Source of the DNA: an uncultured Oscillospiraceae bacterium
GTDB lineage: Bacteria > Bacillota > Clostridia > Oscillospirales > Acutalibacteraceae
Reading direction: 5' to 3'
Assembly (NCBI GenBank): GCA_902461995.1
Contig: CABQAA010000088.1
Location: forward strand, 1 to 8,053
DNA length: 8,053 nucleotides
Under the pieces are notes generated by a model that was given only the letters and a program-made list of their open reading frames with translations, searched no databases and had not been told where the DNA came from. Within the stretch, counting starts at the first letter, position 1, and each line of letters opens with the position of its first letter. Position numbers and translations under genes: made by a program. Of this stretch, positions 1 through 6,196 are shown piece by piece.

Positions 1-43
1 AAAACAGTAAAACGCCCCTGTCCGTCAGCACGGAACAGGGGCG
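1..43 (-). terminator. Rho-independent terminator after the S41-like gene
   Basis: An inverted repeat spans 13-43: 13-20 pairs with 36-43 and 21-25 pairs with 30-34, with one unpaired A at 35 and a 4-base loop. Read on the minus strand, the GC-rich stem is followed by TTTTACTGTTTT. It starts 14 bp beyond the stop codon of the S41-like gene and ends the envelope operon. Both stem and U-tract are visible directly. Confidence 0.9.
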
Positions 44-56
44 CCTCTAACAGAAT

Positions 57-1328
57 TCATTCCTCCGATGCGGGCGGCTCGGTCACATCGGTACCGGAAG
101 GCCCGGTGGCCGGATCGGTCGGGTCGGCAGGCGCTGTAGTCGAGGTATGTGCACTGCCCTCCAATACCGCCCGGCCCGCCAGGATCTGCGGGTCCTCGTC
201 ATCGGTCAGCAACTTGACATAGGGAATCAGCTCCTCCGGCATTTCAACAACCTTGTTCGGCTGAATGCCACCGTCTTTCCAGGTCGAACCGCTCTGGATA
301 AGCGACAGGCTTCCCACCGTCAGACGGACAGCCGATTTATCGGTTTCAATCGGGACCAATTCCTGCACCTGGTTTTTCCCGGCTGTCGCCGTACCGACCA
401 CCTGGGTTTTGTTGAAATCCTGCAGAACCCCGGCAAACAGTTCCGCTTCCCCCGCCGTCCCGCCATTGACGAGCGTCACGGACGGCACCTGAATCTCATC
501 GGAATCCTCCGCCATAAACGTAACCGTTTCGTTTTTTGCCATGTATTTGGCATAAGGTCCACGCGGCATCAAAAACGCGATGACCTCTTTCGCCGCATCC
601 AGCGAACCACCCTCGTTGTCCCGCAGATCAAACAGAAGTGCGGAAGCCCCCTGTTCCACCACTGCTTTATACGCCGCTTTGAACTGTGCGGGCGTTTCCT
701 TATTGAAACTGCGGATCTGCAGAATCCCGATCGCGCCGGCCATCCGGCTTTCCACACTGACGGCCGTGTAGGTATTCGACGAAAGCTCGACCGCAAAGTT
801 GGTTTCTCCGCGGGATAAGGTCAGCAGAATTTTACTGCTCTCCAGCAGTTTGCTCTGTACGGTTTCAAACGCCACATTGGCAATCGCCTCCCCGTCCACA
901 GCCGTTACGATATCGCCCTTCTGTACACCCGACAGCGCTGCGGGCGATCCCGCGTCACAACGGGTCACCACCACCGCGCCCTCCTCGGACAGGGCGGCAT
1001 CCAGACCAAAACCCGTCTGGATGCCGGCGTCCTTGTTCTTGGCCGCCTGATACTCCGACGCCGTCAGATAAGCGGCATACGGATCGCCGAGTCCCTCGAC
1101 ATACCCTTTGGACAGGGCGGCGCGGAGCTTTTCTTCATCCACAGTGTAATTCTGCCGGGCCATTTTGTCGATATCGTTGAGATAATCGAACATCGTCACC
1201 CGCTGCTGCAGATCGCTCTGCATGGTGCCGAAATGCCGCATAGCCACCACCATGGTGATGGAAAGCGTCATCGCAATGGAAATAAAAATCAAGGTCAGTG
1301 TCACACCCAGTGAAACCTTTTTATTCAT
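57..1328 (-). CDS. S41 family (CtpA/CtpB-like) membrane-anchored PDZ protein, predicted catalytically dead
   Basis: This encodes 423 aa. Residues 5-30 form a hydrophobic segment after MNKK, fitting an uncleaved N-terminal membrane anchor with the rest outside the cell. The family hallmark GLGDPYAAYL lies at 79-88, a PDZ domain at about 100-185, and the S41 core at about 190-365 with DLRDNEGG at 234-241. C-terminal processing proteases use a Ser/Lys/Gln triad, with Lys 25 and Gln 29 residues after the Ser. Here K318 (TAGK) and Q322 are present, but the Ser position is G293, in TAGEAE where the family has SASASE or TASAAE. Proteolysis is therefore unlikely and a binding or scaffold role is inferred. 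The tail after about 390 is rich in Thr, Pro and Ser, with no LPXTG motif. The ATG has a modest AGAAGGG site 11 nt upstream. The gene is last in the ftsE-ftsX-M23 cluster, behind a hairpin. The family is secure; loss of activity is inferred. Confidence 0.93.
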   Translation of the reverse strand: MNKKVSLGVTLTLIFISIAMTLSITMVVAMRHFGTMQSDLQQRVTMFDYLNDIDKMARQNYTVDEEKLRAALSKGYVEGLGDPYAAYLTASEYQAAKNKDAGIQTGFGLDAALSEEGAVVVTRCDAGSPAALSGVQKGDIVTAVDGEAIANVAFETVQSKLLESSKILLTLSRGETNFAVELSSNTYTAVSVESRMAGAIGILQIRSFNKETPAQFKAAYKAVVEQGASALLFDLRDNEGGSLDAAKEVIAFLMPRGPYAKYMAKNETVTFMAEDSDEIQVPSVTLVNGGTAGEAELFAGVLQDFNKTQVVGTATAGKNQVQELVPIETDKSAVRLTVGSLSLIQSGSTWKDGGIQPNKVVEMPEELIPYVKLLTDDEDPQILAGRAVLEGSAHTSTTAPADPTDPATGPSGTDVTEPPASEE

Positions 1329-1385
1329 CGCCCGTCTGTCCCTTCTGTCGGAAAATTGGCCGATCCAGGCGGCTCGTATAACACA

Positions 1386-1418
1386 AGCTCATGGAGCCGC
1401 CGGACGGCTCCATGAGCT
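1386..1418 (-). terminator. Perfect 14-bp hairpin between the M23 and S41-like genes; weak or partial terminator
   Basis: Positions 1386-1399 and 1405-1418 are perfect reverse complements around a 5-base loop, 16 bp beyond the M23 stop. On the minus strand the stem is followed by TTGTGTTAT, which is T-rich but not a true U-tract. It may end part of the transcription or protect the upstream mRNA 3' end, lowering expression of the S41-like gene. The hairpin is certain; its function is inferred. Confidence 0.6.
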
Positions 1419-1434
1419 CCTCAAATAGTATGCC

Positions 1435-2691
1435 TTATTTGGGCAGGGAAATGTATCCATTTCCAACCGGATCCACCCGCGTATTGTTGACACGCACCTC
1501 AAAATGCAGGTGCGCTCCAAAGCTGTTACCGGTGTTGCCGATATAGCCGATCACCGTCTTGCCGCCGACAACCTTGTCCCCAACGTTGACAATGGGGCTT
1601 CCTTTCTTCATGTGCGCATACAGGGTAACGATCCGCCGCCCCTTGGAATCCAGGCCATGGTCAATCATGGTGTAATACCCATAGCTCATACCCCAAGAAT
1701 CGGTTTTATTGGCCCTGATGACCGTACCGTCGGCCGCCGCAACGATCTTCTCCCCCAGAGAAGCACCGTTGGATATGTCGGTGCCGCCGTGGAAATCCCC
1801 GCCCCAGCGATATCCGAATGGAGAGGAAATCCTCTTAACATTGGGGGCCGGCCAGAACATGCTGCCGCCGTATTTCCCGTCGGAAGGGGTGGTATTGAGC
1901 AGATCCTGAATGATTTTTTCCAGCTTGGCCTCATCGGCCTGGATTTTTTTTCGCTCGGACTCATACGTGTTCAGACTTTTTTGCAGACGGTCCCTCTCCT
2001 GCTTCGCAGTTTTGCAGAGGGCGTCCAGATTCTTCTTCTGCTTGTCCATGTCAGCCTTAAGAGCCAGCTGGCTTTCACGGGCCACGGCAACGCTATCTTT
2101 ATCCGCCTGCACCTGCTCTTTTTGGCTGTTGATCACCTTTTTTTCGGCCTCGAGCTCATCCATCAGCTCCTGGTCGTGCTCAGAAATCTGTTTCATCACC
2201 TGGGATTTGAGAAGGTAATCGGTGTATTCATCGGTATTAAGCAGCATCTGCAGTGTGGACATATTGCCCGTCTGGGCAATCGAACGCACCCGCAGGCGCA
2301 GCTTTTCAAAACGGTCCTGGATCGCCGCTTCCCGGTCCGCGATCTCCTGTTCCATTGTGGCGATCTGCGCGTCCTTATCCGCAATGTCGGAATCGAGCTT
2401 GGCGATCTGCGCCGCATACTCGTCAACCTGCGCTTCGATGTTTTCAATCTGTTCATCGAGCAGGGCAACCGCCTTTTTCTGATCTTCCAGGCTGCTTCCG
2501 GTCGTCTTGATCTGAGATTCCAGCTCTTTCTGGCGTTTCTGCAATTCGGCCAGCTTTTTCTGTGAATCGGATAGGCTGTCGGCTTTCGCCGGCAAAAGGC
2601 CCGCCGGGAGCGCCACGGCCATCACAACCACCGACAAAACCGACAGAAAGCGGATGCCGATGTTCCATTTTCTCGAGGATACGGCGTGCAT
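1435..2691 (-). CDS. Secreted coiled-coil M23 peptidase (EnvC/PcsB-like murein hydrolase)
   Basis: This encodes 418 aa predicted to cut peptidoglycan cross-bridges or stem peptides during division or elongation. A signal peptide (basic start, hydrophobic 13-33) ends with AKA, cleavage likely after A37. Residues about 40-265 are long heptad-rich helices, with the EnvC/PcsB-type segment RLRVRSIAQTGNMSTLQML near 131-150. The LytM/M23 domain occupies about 277-415. H301 and D305 (HGGTD) and H396 are the expected zinc ligands, and H360 (YAH) and H394 (HLH) the expected catalytic histidines, so the site looks complete. E. coli EnvC, in contrast, has a degenerate LytM domain. A near-ideal AAGGAGG at 2700-2706 sits 8 nt before the ATG. 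The gene follows ftsX by 24 bp, so FtsEX is the probable membrane controller, with the coiled coil docking to the FtsX outer loop. That partnership is inferred from known FtsX-EnvC/PcsB systems. Confidence 0.95.
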   Translation of the reverse strand: MHAVSSRKWNIGIRFLSVLSVVVMAVALPAGLLPAKADSLSDSQKKLAELQKRQKELESQIKTTGSSLEDQKKAVALLDEQIENIEAQVDEYAAQIAKLDSDIADKDAQIATMEQEIADREAAIQDRFEKLRLRVRSIAQTGNMSTLQMLLNTDEYTDYLLKSQVMKQISEHDQELMDELEAEKKVINSQKEQVQADKDSVAVARESQLALKADMDKQKKNLDALCKTAKQERDRLQKSLNTYESERKKIQADEAKLEKIIQDLLNTTPSDGKYGGSMFWPAPNVKRISSPFGYRWGGDFHGGTDISNGASLGEKIVAAADGTVIRANKTDSWGMSYGYYTMIDHGLDSKGRRIVTLYAHMKKGSPIVNVGDKVVGGKTVIGYIGNTGNSFGAHLHFEVRVNNTRVDPVGNGYISLPK

Positions 2692-2715
2692 TGCATAGAC
2701 CTCCTTTTACGTGGA

Positions 2716-3609
2716 TCAATCGGGATTGGATTCTTCTTTCAGATATTTCCTCATGGAAATGACGCTGCCAAGCACACCCGTGATTACACCGCCAATCAGG
2801 AATCCCAGCAGGAGCACCAGCCACACACTGGAGAACGGAATCAGATTGAAGCGGTTGCCGAAGGTAAACAGCTTGGCAAGCTGCGAATAGACGAGATACA
2901 GAAGCCCATAGGAAACACCGGCGGAAATCAGCCCCAGCATCATGCCCTCCACCACAAAGGGGAAGCGGATGAAGCCGCCTGTCGCGCCCACCGAGCGCAT
3001 GATATAGATTTCGAGCCTTCGGTTATACACCGTCAGCTTGATAGTATTGGCAATAATAAACAGGGACACGAGCAGGAGCAGGCCGATGATCCAGCCCCCC
3101 ACCGCCAGCACAACCTGACGCACTTTTGTCAGCAGCTGGGCAATATCCGGTTCATATTCCACCGTATCGATGTGCTCCACCTGCTGGATCTGCATGACGG
3201 TAGCGTCGAACTTGGAGAGATCTTCAAACGTCACGACAAAAGAATCCTGCAGCGGATTCTCCGCCCTCAGATCCTCATGCAGCTCCTCCGGGAAACTGTC
3301 CAGATACCGCTCCATGAGCTCTTCTTTTGAAACGAAGTTCACACTGGCTACATTGGTGATGCTTTCCAGCTTTTCTTTAATCGCCGTCGATTGGTCATCG
3401 GTCACCTCGGGATCGGCAAACGCCACAATGACGTTCTGCTCATACACCCACTGGAACGCGTGATCGATATTTTCAAACACCAAATACGCGCCGCCGGTCA
3501 GAAGCAGGCAAGATACCAACACACCGATCGACGCAATGGCCATAAAACGGTTCTGCCACAGGTTGCGGAATCCTTCCCGCACCAGATACCGGAAACTACT
3601 GAATCTCAT
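2716..3609 (-). CDS. ftsX: Cell division protein FtsX, permease-like subunit of FtsEX
   Basis: This encodes 297 aa, the usual FtsX length in Gram-positives. The topology is standard: a short cytosolic N-terminus with the REGFRNLWQNR-type amphipathic stretch (11-21), TM1 at about 22-45, an extracellular domain at about 46-163, then TM2 (166-190), TM3 (217-243) and TM4 (260-284). The conserved cytosolic segment NRRLEIYIMRSVGAT (196-210) between TM2 and TM3 is present. FtsX does not transport a substrate; it passes the ATPase cycle of FtsE to an extracellular murein hydrolase, here most likely the M23 protein encoded next. The ATG lies inside the ftsE end (14-bp overlap) and has a strong GGAGGA site at about 3616-3624, so coupled translation is likely. 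The C-terminus is short and charged. Confidence 0.97.
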   Translation of the reverse strand: MRFSSFRYLVREGFRNLWQNRFMAIASIGVLVSCLLLTGGAYLVFENIDHAFQWVYEQNVIVAFADPEVTDDQSTAIKEKLESITNVASVNFVSKEELMERYLDSFPEELHEDLRAENPLQDSFVVTFEDLSKFDATVMQIQQVEHIDTVEYEPDIAQLLTKVRQVVLAVGGWIIGLLLLVSLFIIANTIKLTVYNRRLEIYIMRSVGATGGFIRFPFVVEGMMLGLISAGVSYGLLYLVYSQLAKLFTFGNRFNLIPFSSVWLVLLLGFLIGGVITGVLGSVISMRKYLKEESNPD

Positions 3610-4291
3610 GGCTGTCCTCCTCCCTTGGCCCGAGGCTGTCGGAGACGACGCAGCCGTCTTGAATTTCTATGACACGCCGGTTAAAGGATTTTACCAGATC
3701 ATGTTCGTGCGTGACCACCAGCACCGTAGTCCCCCGGCGGTTGATCTCGGTGAGCAGCTCCATAATTTCGTAGGACATTTCCGGATCGATATTGCCGGTC
3801 GGTTCATCGGCGATGATCAAAGACGGGTTATTGACCAGCGCTCTCGCCAGTCCCACCCGCTGTTGTTCGCCGCCCGAAAGCTCGAGCGGAAAATTGCGCG
3901 CTTTGTTCTGCAGCCCGACCAGTCCCAAAATGTAAGGCACCCGGCGGCGCACATCCCGCTTGGAGGACCCGACCACCCGCATGGCAAACGCCACATTGTC
4001 GTATACCGTCATATTGTTGATCAGACGGAAATCCTGAAACACGATGCCCATCGTGCGGCGCAGATAGGGGATCTCCTTGCGTTTGAGCTTGGATAGCTTG
4101 AAGTCATTGACGATCACTTCACCTGCGTTCGCCACTTCTTCCCGCATAATCAGCTTGAGAAAGGTGCTCTTTCCAGCGCCGGACGCTCCCACTATAAACA
4201 CAAATTCGCCTTTGTCAATGCGAATGTTGATATCTTTCAGTGCTTTGATTCCCGTCTCATAGGTCTTGTGGACTCCTCTGAACTCAATCAA
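3596..4291 (-). CDS. ftsE: Cell division ATP-binding protein FtsE
   Basis: This encodes a 231-aa ABC ATPase with all motifs: Walker A GASGAGKS (35-42), Q-loop Q86 in GIVFQDFRL, signature LSGGEQQR (138-145), Walker B LIIADEP (158-164) and switch H195. The FQDFRL Q-loop and the MIEF start are typical of FtsE. With FtsX it forms a cytoplasmic-face ATPase that gates an extracellular peptidoglycan hydrolase. The start codon is TTG (4289-4291), chosen because it gives the canonical MIxF start, has GGGAGG 7 nt upstream, and no in-frame ATG precedes it. It is the first gene of the ftsE-ftsX-M23 unit, with a consensus-like promoter about 175 bp upstream. Confidence 0.97.
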   Translation of the reverse strand: MIEFRGVHKTYETGIKALKDINIRIDKGEFVFIVGASGAGKSTFLKLIMREEVANAGEVIVNDFKLSKLKRKEIPYLRRTMGIVFQDFRLINNMTVYDNVAFAMRVVGSSKRDVRRRVPYILGLVGLQNKARNFPLELSGGEQQRVGLARALVNNPSLIIADEPTGNIDPEMSYEIMELLTEINRRGTTVLVVTHEHDLVKSFNRRVIEIQDGCVVSDSLGPREEDSHEIQ

Positions 4292-4298
4292 GGGAACA

Positions 4299-4304
4299 CC
4301 TCCC
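4299..4304 (-). promoter_or_regulatory. Ribosome binding site fixing the TTG start of ftsE
   Basis: GGGAGG on the minus strand lies 7 nt before TTG (4289-4291). It supports the non-ATG start of ftsE, since the only nearby alternatives would remove the conserved N-terminus. Confidence 0.85.
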
Positions 4305-4365
4305 GTTATCCGTATGCAAACAACTGTCCCACCGTGGTCCGGCCGGCAGCAGACAGCCCCTTTTT

Positions 4366-4395
4366 ATTATGCCATAAGACTCAAAAGCGGGGCAA
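4366..4395 (-). promoter_or_regulatory. Weak second candidate promoter for ftsE
   Basis: On the minus strand TTGCCC (4390-4395) is separated by 18 bp from CATAAT (4366-4371). It matches sigma-A hexamers only moderately. It would give a shorter leader than the 4467-4495 promoter, and the two could act in tandem. Confidence 0.35.
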
Positions 4396-4466
4396 TGCAA
4401 AATAATTGCCATATTTAGTCGCCAAACCCTGGTTGTTGTCGAATAAAATCACAAAACCCACATCTT

Positions 4467-4495
4467 ATCCTAATCCCCGTCAAAACGAATGTCAA
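4467..4495 (-). promoter_or_regulatory. Candidate sigma-A promoter of the ftsE-ftsX-M23 operon
   Basis: On the minus strand a perfect -35 TTGACA (4490-4495) is followed, after exactly 17 bp, by TAGGAT (4467-4472), which matches 4 of 6 bases of TATAAT. Transcription would start near 4460, leaving a leader of about 170 nt before the ftsE TTG. It lies just beyond the regulator's terminator, as expected for an independent operon. Confidence 0.6.
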
Positions 4496-4540
4496 GTCCC
4501 GTAACCGGCTGAATTGTAAGAAAAAAAGGAGAAATCCGGG

Positions 4541-4565
4541 CGTTTTATTGCAAAACAATAAAACG
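4541..4565. repeat. Perfect AT-rich inverted repeat beside the regulator terminator
   Basis: Positions 4541-4550 and 4556-4565 are perfect 10-base reverse complements around CAAAA. The right arm overlaps the base of the terminator stem by 2 bp and includes its U-tract. It may be part of a composite terminator or a separate 3' end structure. Confidence 0.7.
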
Positions 4566-4593
4566 ACAGCCAGCCAAAACCGGCCGGCTGTCG
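4550..4593 (-). terminator. Rho-independent terminator of the CdaR-type regulator gene
   Basis: Arms 4564-4575 and 4582-4593 pair with one A/C mismatch around a 6-base loop (4576-4581). On the minus strand the stem is followed by TTTTATTGTTTTG. It lies 10 bp past the stop codon at 4603-4605. Confidence 0.9.
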
Positions 4594-4602
4594 TCCGACG
4601 CA

Positions 4603-5688
4603 TCAATATTTTACAGGATTCGCCATCAAGTATTTTTTAACCATCAGCGCCACCTTGAACACAATGGCGTCGTCGAATTCACGCAGATCCAGCCCTGTGA
4701 GCCTCTTGATTTTTTCCAGACGGTACACCAGTGTGTTCCGGTGGACGAACAGCTTCCGGGAGGTCTCGGAAACGTTCAGATTGTTTTCAAAGAAGCGCTG
4801 GATCGTAAAGAGGGTTTCCTGATCGAGCGAGTCGATGGAACCCTTTTTGAAGACTTCGCGCAGGAACATTTCGCACAGCGTGGTGGGCAGCTGATAAATC
4901 AGCCGGGCAATACCCAGGTTATCGTAGCTGACGATGTTCTTTTCGGTATCGAAAACCTTGCCGACTTCCAGCGCAACCTGCGCCTCTTTAAAGGAACGCG
5001 CCAGGTCCTTGATGCCCTCGACAACCGTACCGATGCCGACCGTCGCCTGGGTGTAAAATTCGCCGCTCAGAGTATCGACAATGGAACGTGCCAGCTTTTC
5101 GAGATCTTTCGATTCGATACCCGCGCGAATCTCCTTGATTAAGGCGATGTCGGTTTCGTTGATATTGATCACGAAATCTTTGTTTTTGTCCGGGAACAGG
5201 TTTTGCACGATGTCATACGCCGAAATGTCCGTACGAGCGGAAATCCGGATCAGTAGAACGACGCGGTTGACATCGTTGTTGAAGCGCAGCTCCCGCGCTT
5301 TCAGATAAATATCACCGGGCAGGATGTTGTCGAGAATCACATTCTTGACAAAATTGCCCCGATCGTATTTTTCGTCGTAATACTGCTTGATGCTAGACAG
5401 CGACACCGCCAGCAGCGCCGCGAATTTGGCGGCCTGCTCGTCGGTCCCCTCGACAAACAGGATGTGCTCAGCGCGGGGGCGGGATCCGAAGGGCTTATAG
5501 GTATACCCGCCTTTAACAAACAGCTCCTGTGCAGAGAAGGACTCGGCCGTCACGGCATCGGACACCTCGCCGATTCGTCCGAGATCGCTGCAGGCGATAA
5601 TGGACAGCGTTTCATCGATCACACCGATGGTCCGGTCGATCGCTTCCCGCATCTGATGCACGACACCTTGAAATAGCCTGTTTGACAT
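4603..5688 (-). CDS. CdaR/PucR-type transcriptional regulator
   Basis: This encodes 361 aa. The N-terminus (about 12-40) has a segment reading IGVIDETLSIIACSDLGRIGE that resembles the putative sugar-diacid recognition domain of CdaR, here shortened. A middle region (about 115-245) fits the GGDEF-like domain of CdaR/PucR proteins. The C-terminus carries the HTH_30-type DNA-binding domain: LNVSETSRKLFVHRNTLVYR at 304-323 is the helix-turn-helix, followed by the conserved LTGLDLREFDDAIVFKVAL stretch. The ligand is unknown; relatives sense sugar diacids (CdaR) or purine metabolites (PucR), but no such catabolic genes are adjacent. The ATG has AAGGGG 9 nt upstream. The gene has its own promoter and terminator, so it is probably monocistronic. 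A sugar ABC ATPase gene lies upstream, which suggests but does not prove a role in carbohydrate uptake. Family confidence is high; biological role is unknown. Confidence 0.9.
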   Translation of the reverse strand: MSNRLFQGVVHQMREAIDRTIGVIDETLSIIACSDLGRIGEVSDAVTAESFSAQELFVKGGYTYKPFGSRPRAEHILFVEGTDEQAAKFAALLAVSLSSIKQYYDEKYDRGNFVKNVILDNILPGDIYLKARELRFNNDVNRVVLLIRISARTDISAYDIVQNLFPDKNKDFVININETDIALIKEIRAGIESKDLEKLARSIVDTLSGEFYTQATVGIGTVVEGIKDLARSFKEAQVALEVGKVFDTEKNIVSYDNLGIARLIYQLPTTLCEMFLREVFKKGSIDSLDQETLFTIQRFFENNLNVSETSRKLFVHRNTLVYRLEKIKRLTGLDLREFDDAIVFKVALMVKKYLMANPVKY

Positions 5689-5788
5689 ACCTGACGTCCC
5701 CTTTTATTCATCATCTTCTTGGTTATCGAAACTTCCTGTCCGCCAAACGACGGAACGTTTTGGGAAACAAAAAACGATAATTCACCGT

Positions 5789-5826
5789 ATTATACTTATT
5801 GTACACAATTCCGTTGGCAATTTCAA
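5789..5826 (-). promoter_or_regulatory. Sigma-A promoter of the regulator gene, with two overlapping -10 options
   Basis: On the minus strand TTGAAA (5821-5826) is followed after 17 bp by TACAAT (5798-5803), both 5 of 6 matches to consensus. A perfect TATAAT (5789-5794) lies 3 bp further downstream, but has no well-spaced -35 of its own. Either gives a leader of about 95-105 nt before the ATG at 5688. Confidence 0.75.
5798..5809. promoter_or_regulatory. Candidate operator: 12-bp dyad over the -10 of the regulator promoter
   Basis: ATTGT-AC-ACAAT is a perfect inverted repeat with a 2-bp centre. It covers the TACAAT -10 element and part of the spacer, a position suited to repression. Autoregulation by the downstream CdaR-type protein is possible but untested; a 12-bp AT-rich dyad can also occur by chance. 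Confidence 0.35.
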
Positions 5827-6119
5827 GTAAATTCAGCCTTTAAAATTGAAAAAAAGCGCCGAAATTCCGATTTTTCCGTTTCTCACAGGCGAGCGGCCGC
5901 ATTTTTTGAGATTATACCGAAAAACCGCCCGGGTACCTTGGACGGCAATGGCCATCGTTTGGCTGGGGCGAGGCATATCGGCATCCAGCTGCAGTATCTC
6001 CGACAATCGCGGTCTCTAAAGGCATCGCAGAATTCCCGAAACAGCGGCAAGGTGGACCGGCTCTCTTCAATAAAAGCAGGTGTTTTTCCAGAACGCGCAA
6101 AACCAGGCCTTTTTCCATC
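5827..6119. other. Unassigned ~290-bp intergenic stretch between ugpC and the regulator gene
   Basis: This lies between the ugpC terminator and the regulator promoter. The half near the regulator (to about 5910) is AT-rich; 5920-6110 is visibly GC-richer and resembles coding sequence. A minus-strand open frame (5912-6118, 68 codons from ATG) has no ribosome binding site and matches no family I recognise. A TATAAT at 5911-5916 has no -35. I can support no gene or RNA here; a gene remnant or an unknown small RNA are both possible. Confidence 0.5.
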
Positions 6120-6162
6120 TTTTACAAAAAGCTGTCCACCGGTGTCGACCGGTGGACAGCTT
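6120..6162 (-). terminator. Strong Rho-independent terminator of ugpC
   Basis: Positions 6129-6143 and 6148-6162 form a perfect 15-bp stem around a GTCG tetraloop. Read on the minus strand it is followed by a T-run (TTTTTG, partly in the stem base) at about 6125-6130. It lies 34 bp past the ugpC stop, so ugpC and the next regulator gene should be separate transcripts. Confidence 0.93.
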
Positions 6163-6196
6163 CCACGTTGTTTGTGAAACCGGCCGGTATCCGCAA

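Larger units (their letters stand above)
4292..4602. other. 311-bp intergenic region between ftsE and the CdaR-type regulator
   Basis: From right to left it holds the regulator's terminator (stem 4564-4593), an adjacent inverted repeat (4541-4565), the main candidate ftsE promoter (4467-4495), a weaker second promoter (4366-4395), and a GC-rich leader in which CTGTC (4324-4328) can pair with GACAG (4352-4356). The ftsE ribosome binding site ends it. I see no gene or known riboswitch; the one minus-strand open frame crosses the terminator and has no supporting features. Confidence 0.7.

Noticed and set aside
147..818. A 223-codon open frame on the plus strand
   Set aside because: It is antisense to the S41-like gene, which has clear family motifs and a matching terminator on the minus strand.
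1357..1385. A -10-like TATACG before the S41-like gene as a promoter
   Set aside because: Only 4 of 6 matches and its -35 would fall inside the hairpin without a TTGACA-like hexamer.
1504..2565. A 353-codon open frame on the plus strand
   Set aside because: It lies opposite the M23 gene; its Leu/Phe/His-rich translation is what antisense of a coiled coil gives. No ribosome binding site or known domain.
4415..4606. A 63-codon minus-strand frame after the regulator gene
   Set aside because: It would start with TTG overlapping the regulator stop and pass through a strong terminator and the ftsE promoter; no ribosome binding site or family match.
5911..5916. A perfect TATAAT on the minus strand as an extra regulator promoter
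   Set aside because: No -35-like hexamer at 15-19 bp and no TGn extension; the 5789-5826 promoter is much better.
5912..6118. A 68-codon minus-strand frame after the ugpC terminator
   Set aside because: No ribosome binding site, no promoter of its own, and no recognisable protein; recorded only as part of the unassigned region.
5719..6177. A 152-codon plus-strand open frame in the ugpC-regulator gap
   Set aside because: It runs through the regulator promoter and the ugpC terminator, has no ribosome binding site, and the translation has no recognisable features.
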